DNA of 64,000 bases. It comes from Caldilineaceae bacterium. GTDB taxonomy: Bacteria > Chloroflexota > Anaerolineae > Caldilineales > Caldilineaceae. The position numbers were made by a program, and so were the translations under genes. The DNA lies in assembly GCA_022827195.1 (NCBI GenBank), contig JAJDTL010000051.1, forward strand, positions 62,001 to 126,000, read 5' to 3'. Under the pieces are notes generated by a model, which saw only the letters and a list, made by a program, of their open reading frames with translations, was not told the DNA's origin and ran no database searches. This document shows positions 59,026 through 64,000 of the stretch, piece by piece. Positions within the stretch are counted from its first letter, which is position 1; each line of letters begins with the position of its first letter.

Positions 59026-59841
59026 ATGCGGACTGATGAAGCCCGGCTGACGCGTCAGCACTATGAGCAGGACGGATTCTACATCTGCACGGAACCGCTG
59101 ATCCCGCTAGACCTGGTTGAGAGGGCGGTCTCAGGCATGGACGCTGTCCGCGCCGGGAACTACGATACGGGGATACCCCCGCGGCCCTCGCGCTGGAATC
59201 CGGGCGACGACCTTAATGCGCTCTGCAAGATCGAGAAACCGCAGATCGCCAATCGGGCTATCATGGAGCTGGTTTCGCATCCGGCCCTGGGCGAAAAAGC
59301 GGCACAGGTTTCCGGCGCTCGCGCCGTCCAGGTCTGGTGGGTGCAGCTCCTCTACAAGCCGCCTTCGGTACCCGGCCAGTTGCCGCGCACCAACATCGGC
59401 TGGCACCAGGACTACAACTACTGGGGCGCTTGGGAGGAGGACAGCGAACTGTTCACGGCCTGGGTCGCGCTCAGCGACGTCTCACCTGAAGCCGGGCCGA
59501 TGAACTTTGTCGCCGGCTCCCACCGCTGGGGACTGTCGACGGAGAGTGACTTCCACTCCCAGGAGTACGCGTCCCTGCGCGAGACCATCCGCAGTGCACA
59601 TGGCCAGGAATGGCGCGAAGTGCCCGCCATACTGCCGCCGGGCTCAGCCAGCTTCCACCAGAAGCTCACCTTCCACGGCAGCGGACCCAACCTTTCCTCT
59701 CAGCCGCGCCGCAGCTTTGCGGTGCACATGCGCACAGAAAACTCACGCCCAAAGGGCGATCTTCGCCAGGGCCTGACAGCATTCATCGACGACCCGGCCT
59801 TCTGCCCCATCGTCTTCGGTGATGCCGGCGCGCTACTGTGA
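59026..59841 (+). CDS. Phytanoyl-CoA dioxygenase (PhyH) family protein, copy 2
   Basis: A 271-residue Fe(II)/2-oxoglutarate dioxygenase. Motifs: LTRQHYEQDGFYICTEPLIP, HxD in IGWHQDYNYWGAW, AWVALSDVSPEAGPMNFVAG then SHRWG, and FHQKLTFHGSGPNLSSQPRR (distal His and Arg). AGGAGG lies eight bases before the ATG. It shares the fold but not close sequence with the other two PhyH proteins here, so their substrates probably differ. It stands 70 bases upstream of a HemL-like aminotransferase. Confidence 0.9.
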   Translation: MRTDEARLTRQHYEQDGFYICTEPLIPLDLVERAVSGMDAVRAGNYDTGIPPRPSRWNPGDDLNALCKIEKPQIANRAIMELVSHPALGEKAAQVSGARAVQVWWVQLLYKPPSVPGQLPRTNIGWHQDYNYWGAWEEDSELFTAWVALSDVSPEAGPMNFVAGSHRWGLSTESDFHSQEYASLRETIRSAHGQEWREVPAILPPGSASFHQKLTFHGSGPNLSSQPRRSFAVHMRTENSRPKGDLRQGLTAFIDDPAFCPIVFGDAGALL

Positions 59842-59914
59842 GTTCGGAAAGACCTGAAGTAGAACTGAACAGAACATCTCTATTTCCCCATTCGCTAGAC
59901 AGGAGAACGAACCG

Positions 59915-61123
59915 ATGGCGGTCAAACCCTACAATATCGAACAGTCACGCGAGATGCTCCACCGCTCCGACCAGCTGATCGTGCGCGGCTGCCAGGGACA
60001 CAAGCGCAGCCACGAGATGCTGGAGTTGGGATACCCCGTCTTCACACAGCGGGCATCCGGCGCCCGTTTCTGGGACGTCGACGGCAACGAGTATCTCGAC
60101 TATCTGATGGGTTTCGGACCGATCGTCCTGGGCCACAACGATCCCGCGGTCAGCGCGGCTGTACGGGCCCAGATGGAAGAGGGCACGATCTACAGCACCG
60201 CCCATCCCAAGGAGCTTGAGGTCGCAGAATTGCTGATCGACCTGATCCCGGCTGTCGAGATGCTCGGCTTCCTGATCGGCGGCAGCGCGGCGACCTCGGC
60301 TGCCGTGCGGCTGGCCCGCGCCTACACCGGCCGCGATAAGGTCATCCGCTGCGGCTATCACGGCTGGCACGACTGGTCGCGCACCGAGGATGAGGGCTCG
60401 CCGTCCGTCATCGCGCCCCTCACCCTTGAGGTGCCCTACGGCGATCTCGATGCCCTCGAGGACTGCTTCAAACTGAACGACAACGAGGTCGCCTGCGTGA
60501 TTATGGAAACGGTCCGCGGCGACGGTCCGCCCGAAGGCTTCCTGCAAGGCTGCGTCGACGTAGCCCACAAGTACGGCGCACTCTGCATTTTCGACGAGGT
60601 CAAAGTCGGCTTCCGCGTCGCCTTCGGCGGCGCCGGCGAGTACTACGATGTCACCCCCGATCTGACTGCGTTCAGCAAGGCCTGCTTCAACGGCTACCCC
60701 GGCAGTATCGTCGCCGGCCGCAAGGAGATCCTCGGCTCGCCCCAGTGTCAGTCCAGCTGGATGGCGGCCACGTTCCACTGCGACCTGCCCAGCCTGGTCA
60801 GCATCGAGACCGTCGTCAGCGAGATGAAGCGCCGCGATGGCATCGCCTACCAATGGAAGATCGGCAACCGCCTGATCGAAGGGATAAACGCGGCCTGCGA
60901 AGAGGGCGGCATCGGTTACCGGCTGACCGGCACCGGGCCCATGCCCACACCGGTTATCGAGGAAGAGGACAAGGACCGCTGCATCGCCATGCTCCAGGGC
61001 TGCCTCGCGCGCGGCTTCTACCTCCATCCAATGCACCCAATGTTTCTCACACTTTCACACACAGAGCAAGACATCGAGGACACGATAAACGCTGTACAGG
61101 AGTCGATCGCAGACTTGGACTAG
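59915..61123 (+). CDS. Class III aminotransferase, glutamate-1-semialdehyde-aminomutase-like
   Basis: A 402-residue PLP enzyme. Features: ARFWDVDGNEYLDYLMGFGP, GTIYSTAHPKELEVAELLID, LIGGSAATSAAVRLARAYTG (phosphate loop), GYHGWHDW, IFDEVKVGFRVAFGGAGEYY (ring Asp) and the Schiff-base Lys in LTAFSKACFNGYPGSIVAGR. The Lys loop reads FSKACFNGYP instead of LGK.IGGG of true HemL, and the loop before the phosphate site differs too, so this is a relative with another substrate rather than the tetrapyrrole enzyme. AGGAGAA lies before the ATG. It is between two PhyH dioxygenases, which suggests joint work on an amino-bearing or keto compound. Confidence 0.9.
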   Translation: MAVKPYNIEQSREMLHRSDQLIVRGCQGHKRSHEMLELGYPVFTQRASGARFWDVDGNEYLDYLMGFGPIVLGHNDPAVSAAVRAQMEEGTIYSTAHPKELEVAELLIDLIPAVEMLGFLIGGSAATSAAVRLARAYTGRDKVIRCGYHGWHDWSRTEDEGSPSVIAPLTLEVPYGDLDALEDCFKLNDNEVACVIMETVRGDGPPEGFLQGCVDVAHKYGALCIFDEVKVGFRVAFGGAGEYYDVTPDLTAFSKACFNGYPGSIVAGRKEILGSPQCQSSWMAATFHCDLPSLVSIETVVSEMKRRDGIAYQWKIGNRLIEGINAACEEGGIGYRLTGTGPMPTPVIEEEDKDRCIAMLQGCLARGFYLHPMHPMFLTLSHTEQDIEDTINAVQESIADLD

Positions 61124-61216
61124 AGCTCGCCGTTCATACCGGACAGGATGCGATGGTGCTGTGGCGCCGGCCAATGAGTATGCTCTGCACAGACTTTGCA
61201 GGGAGATGACCAATTC

Positions 61217-62134
61217 ATGACCCAAGCCCAGGCGAACAGTAGAATCGAAGTACCCACGGTACTGGACCAGGAGCAGGTCGACTTCTTCGTCGACAACGGC
61301 TACCTGGCTGTGCCCTCTCTTCTGAAAGCAGATGAATTGGAGGAGCTGAAACAGGACATCGTCAAGGTGGCGCGCGGCGGCTACCCGAATGAGACGATAG
61401 AGCCAGTGCCCGTGGAGTTCAGCGATGATGAGGTACTCACCAAGATTCTCGCCATCCACCAGCCCCACTACGTGAGTCCGGTGATGGAAAGCTACTGCCG
61501 CCACCCCCTGATCAGCGGGGTCCTCAGCCAGATCGCGGGCGCACACCTGGCCCACTGGTCCGGAAACGTCAAATGTATGCAGTCAATGCTTTTCATCAAG
61601 CCTCCAGGGTATCCGGGCCAGTCTTGGCACCAGGATGAGAACTACATCCCCACCCGCGACTGGTCGCTGATCGGGGCCTGGATCGCGATCGACGACGCCC
61701 ATGTCGAGAACGGCTGCATGTGGGTGATTCCAGGGTCGCAACGCGCCGGCTACCTCTACCCGACGCGCAAACACGGCAACCCCGATGAGTTCGACACGCA
61801 CGACGACATGGCGACCGGCTTTGATGAATCGCCCCAAATCCCGGTCGAGGTCAAGGCTGGCAGCGTCGTCTTCTTCAACGGCTATCTGCTGCACCAGTCA
61901 ATGCGAAATCGCACAAAGGACAGCTACCGCCGCGTACTGGTCAGCCACTACCTGAGCAGCGAGTCCCTCCTTACCTGGGTCTCGTCGACCGACAATCAAT
62001 CGGTTGCGCGCGTCGACGTCCGCCGCGTCTTTCCGGTAGCCGGCGTAGATCCCTACGCCTGGAAGGGCTATGAATCGCAACCGCCGGAGGAGACCAAACT
62101 CTATATCCGCAAGGCGAGACTTGACGAAGACTGA
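61217..62134 (+). CDS. Phytanoyl-CoA dioxygenase (PhyH) family protein, copy 3
   Basis: About 305 residues. Motifs: LDQEQVDFFVDNGYLAVPSL, FIKPPGYPGQSWHQDENYIP (HxD), AWIAIDDAHVENGCMWVIPG then SQRAGY and FFNGYLLHQSMRNRTKDSYR (distal His and Arg). The ATG at 61217 is preferred; GGGAG lies a little further upstream than usual. It resembles the PhyH type paired with aminotransferases and sugar enzymes in other environmental genomes. Its gene follows the aminotransferase by about 90 bases on the same strand. Confidence 0.9.
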   Translation: MTQAQANSRIEVPTVLDQEQVDFFVDNGYLAVPSLLKADELEELKQDIVKVARGGYPNETIEPVPVEFSDDEVLTKILAIHQPHYVSPVMESYCRHPLISGVLSQIAGAHLAHWSGNVKCMQSMLFIKPPGYPGQSWHQDENYIPTRDWSLIGAWIAIDDAHVENGCMWVIPGSQRAGYLYPTRKHGNPDEFDTHDDMATGFDESPQIPVEVKAGSVVFFNGYLLHQSMRNRTKDSYRRVLVSHYLSSESLLTWVSSTDNQSVARVDVRRVFPVAGVDPYAWKGYESQPPEETKLYIRKARLDED

Positions 62135-62369
62135 GGGCTCCTTTCCCACAAGCTACCGGCTTCAGTCCGCCGCCTGCAGTGCAGGTACCCGATCTCATAT
62201 ACGCAGCAGCTGAACATTAGATCCATACCCCTTGGCCGACCGCAACCCTGACCAGGCAATGTGCAGCATCGAGCCCATTGTGTTCCACGGCCGGAAAGGA
62301 GTCAGGCTGAGCAACGGCCTCGTAGACCTTGTGACGCTGCCCGCTTAAACAGAACCCAATGGGACGATC
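62135..62369. other. Intergenic region
   Basis: About 235 bases between the third PhyH gene and the ThuA-like gene. No terminator hairpin or promoter stands out, and no coding signal is seen on either strand. Confidence 0.45.
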
Positions 62370-63035
62370 ATGAGTACGGACAGAACACGCACTCTTGTCT
62401 TCTGTGACGACAGCGCGCACCCTGCTTCCCTTACGCGGGACGGACTTGCGGCCCTGGGTGAGACCGGGCTCGCACTTGAATGGGTGGAAGACCCGGCAGC
62501 CTGGCGCATCGACAGCCTGGACCGCTATCCGCTGGTTATCTTTTCGAAGGCCAACAACCGTTCGCAGGCGGAACATGAGCCCTGGGCGGACGAAGATACC
62601 GGCCGGGCCTTCGCCGACCATGTGGCCGCGGGAAACGGCATCCTTATTCTGCATTCCGGTACGGCCCTTTACGGCAACGCTCCCTCACTGTGTAAATTGA
62701 TGGGCGGCGTCTTCACCGGCCATCCACCGCAGTGCCCCGTCATGGTTGATCCCCTTGCCGGGCATCCTTTGACCGCGGGCAGCGCAACCTTCACCTTGAA
62801 GGACGAACATTACATGATGGAGATGAACGACCCGGACGTCGATCTCTTCCTCTACACCGAATCCAAGCATGGACGGCAACCTGCCGGATGGACACGCAGC
62901 CAAGGCAAGGGACGCGTCGGCGTCCTGACGCCAGGACACAACCCCGAAGTATGGCGCCACCCTTCGTTCCAGGCTCTGCTGCGCAACTGCATCGGCTGGT
63001 GCAACCCTAACGACAACCCAGGAGAACGACGATGA
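62370..63035 (+). CDS. ThuA-like domain protein (trehalose-utilisation family)
   Basis: A 221-residue protein of the class I glutamine-amidotransferase-like fold. Motifs: TLVFCDDSAHPASLTRDGLA, LVIFSKANNRS, GRAFADHVAAGNGILILHSG, YGNAPSLCKLMGGVFTGHPP and GRVGVLTPGHNPEVWRHPSF, followed by LLRNCIGWC. The catalytic Cys of amidotransferases is absent, as in ThuA proteins, which may bind or oxidise keto-sugars. It overlaps the next aldo/keto reductase gene by four bases (ATGA), so the two are co-translated. Role likely in the same sugar-derivative pathway. Confidence 0.88.
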   Translation: MSTDRTRTLVFCDDSAHPASLTRDGLAALGETGLALEWVEDPAAWRIDSLDRYPLVIFSKANNRSQAEHEPWADEDTGRAFADHVAAGNGILILHSGTALYGNAPSLCKLMGGVFTGHPPQCPVMVDPLAGHPLTAGSATFTLKDEHYMMEMNDPDVDLFLYTESKHGRQPAGWTRSQGKGRVGVLTPGHNPEVWRHPSFQALLRNCIGWCNPNDNPGERR

Positions 63036-63988
63036 CCGAAGCCCCGCTTTCGCCGCCCCGCCGCCGCCTCGGCCGCACCGAGCTGAGCATCCCCGTCATT
63101 CCTCTCGGCACCCAGGGCTTTGGCAGCCACTTCGGTTTCGTCGCCGACGACGAGGCCGTCGCCCTGATCAAGCATGCGGTGTCGCTGGGCGTCAACCACT
63201 TTGATTGCGCACGCTGCTACGGCGACTCGATGCGCAAGCTGGGCTTGGCGCTTCGGGAAATCCCGCGCAACGAAGTTATCATCACCGGACGGCTCTGTTG
63301 CCACTCGGACGCGCCCTGGGGCGGCTATCACGGCGATGGCGAGGCCGACTTCTCGGCCGACCGCGCCATCCGCGACGTCGAGGACCAGCTCGAAATCCTC
63401 GGCACCGACTACTTCGACGGCATGCTCATCCACGACCCGACCCGCATCGAACCCACCCTGGAGAAGGATGGCACATTGGCGGGCCTGCTCCAGCTCAAGG
63501 CACGCGGACAGGTGCGCCACGTCGGCTATGGCATGCGCCAGCACCACTTCCATCAGCAGGTCATCGCCACCGGCGACGTAGACCTGATCCTCTGCTTCAG
63601 CGACTATAACCTCATACGCCAGTCCGCGGCCGACACCGTCCTGCCCGCCGCAGCCGCCGCCGACGTCGGCGTGATGAACGGCTGGTCGATCCTGCGCGGC
63701 CTGCTGACCGGGGCCGACATCGATGAAGCCCGGGAGAAAAGCCGCTACAGCAACGTCGAGGATGCCGATGCTGCACGGCCGCTTTGGCAATGGTGCCGCG
63801 ACGAGGGCATCGACCTCCTGCAACTGGCCATCCAGTTCTGCCTCAAGGAGACCCGCATTCACGGTAACCCAATCGGCAGCCTCAACGTCGATCAACTTGA
63901 GACGAACATCCGCGCTGCCAATTCGCCAATGGACGACGAAGTGTGGGCGAAGCTCGAAACTGAGTTTGGCATCGTTGCTCCGAGGTAG
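63032..63988 (+). CDS. Aldo/keto reductase family protein
   Basis: A 318-residue TIM-barrel oxidoreductase. Features: RRLGRTELSIPVIPLGTQGF at the start, then VNHFDCARCYGDSMRKLGLA (Asp and Tyr of the catalytic tetrad; the usual D.A..YG is DCARCYG), NEVIITGRLCCHSD in the strand where the Lys would lie, GTDYFDGMLIHDPTRIEPTL (His), and a C-terminal LNVDQLETNIRAANSP cofactor region. The catalytic Lys is not obvious (ITGRL), so activity may differ. AGGAGAA lies before the ATG, which overlaps the ThuA gene stop. The stop is followed by a strong ribosome site for a gene outside the window. Confidence 0.88.
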   Translation: MTEAPLSPPRRRLGRTELSIPVIPLGTQGFGSHFGFVADDEAVALIKHAVSLGVNHFDCARCYGDSMRKLGLALREIPRNEVIITGRLCCHSDAPWGGYHGDGEADFSADRAIRDVEDQLEILGTDYFDGMLIHDPTRIEPTLEKDGTLAGLLQLKARGQVRHVGYGMRQHHFHQQVIATGDVDLILCFSDYNLIRQSAADTVLPAAAAADVGVMNGWSILRGLLTGADIDEAREKSRYSNVEDADAARPLWQWCRDEGIDLLQLAIQFCLKETRIHGNPIGSLNVDQLETNIRAANSPMDDEVWAKLETEFGIVAPR

Positions 63989-63989
63989 G

Positions 63990-63996
63990 AAGGAGG
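63990..63996 (+). promoter_or_regulatory. Ribosome binding site of the next gene
   Basis: AAGGAGG two bases after the aldo/keto reductase stop. A start codon should follow just past base 64000, so the operon probably continues. Confidence 0.7.
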
Positions 63997-64000
63997 GGTC

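Noticed and set aside
59945-61036. 363-codon minus-strand frame opposite the class III aminotransferase
   Set aside because: Shadow of the plus-strand gene; no ribosome site or domain.
59915-61123. True glutamate-1-semialdehyde aminomutase (hemL)
   Set aside because: The Schiff-base loop (FSKACFNGYP) differs from LGK.IGGG, and no tetrapyrrole genes are adjacent.
1-64000. tRNA or rRNA genes
   Set aside because: I looked in the intergenic gaps for cloverleaf arms with a GTTCRA-like T loop and found none convincing; a tRNAscan run would settle it.

Overview
This is a GC-rich bacterial chromosome window with about fifty protein genes and no RNA gene, CRISPR array or insertion sequence that I can recognise. 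The organism looks like an uncultured Chloroflexota bacterium, perhaps Caldilineales/Anaerolineae-like. That is an inference from gene content: the alaS / baseplate-J-like / ruvX order, a DUF3048 lipoprotein beside a long pyruvate kinase, many Tat- or lipobox-bearing ABC binding proteins, and numerous PhyH, Gfo/Idh/MocA, FAH and sugar-acid enzymes. No 16S or marker comparison was possible.

Layout. 1-4.5 kb: peptide/oligosaccharide ABC genes on the minus strand (permease cut by the window edge, binding protein, a PsbP/DcrB-like protein, and the C-terminal relic of a second binding protein). 4.7-5.4 kb: a VapBC-type toxin-antitoxin pair. 5.4-8.3 kb: a beta-propeller oligogalacturonate-lyase-like protein, a SRPBCC-DoxX fusion and a decayed DUF4166 gene. 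8.3-16 kb: a sugar-acid/glycolate catabolic cluster (FAH hydrolase divergent from an enolase-superfamily dehydratase, a SelA-like PLP enzyme, a serine/alanine-glyoxylate aminotransferase and a GlcD-GlcF fusion). 16-23.4 kb: DUF3048 lipoprotein, pyruvate kinase, MFS exporter, MtaB and a TIM-barrel isomerase. 23.6-24.3 kb: a MNT-HEPN pair. 24.5-27 kb: a secreted protein with four internal repeats. 27-32 kb: ruvX, a baseplate-J-like membrane protein and alaS. 32-35 kb: an ABC-2 exporter (one ATPase, two permeases). 35-43 kb: two divergent Gfo/Idh/MocA oxidoreductases, a GH63-like glucosidase, a second FAH enzyme, a methyltransferase and a class IV aminotransferase, then a nine-copy minisatellite. 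43-48 kb: PhyH dioxygenase, transaldolase-like protein and a tandem duplication of a sterol-desaturase-family gene. 48-55 kb: DUF4058 protein and a carbohydrate ABC operon (amidohydrolase, binding protein, a single fused permease, ATPase). 55.7-64 kb: plus-strand catabolic genes (alpha/beta hydrolase, AGE epimerase, two PhyH dioxygenases, HemL-like aminotransferase, ThuA-like protein, aldo/keto reductase).

How the parts fit: the window reads as a scavenging lifestyle. ABC systems bring in peptides and sugars; glycosidase, esterase and lyase-like enzymes process them; epimerases, oxidoreductases, dehydratases and FAH hydrolases feed sugar acids toward pyruvate and glycolate; the GlcDF fusion and glyoxylate aminotransferase would then convert glycolate to glyoxylate and glycine. 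Housekeeping genes (alaS, ruvX, mtaB, pyk) are interspersed.

The most unusual items are the MalF-MalG permease fusion with a hairpin and T-run just upstream of it, the sterol-desaturase duplication that kept promoter, leader and terminator in both copies, the four-repeat secreted protein with a TTG start, two promoters placed for leaderless mRNA, and a GC-rich dispersed repeat found at 27.0 kb and 55.3 kb.
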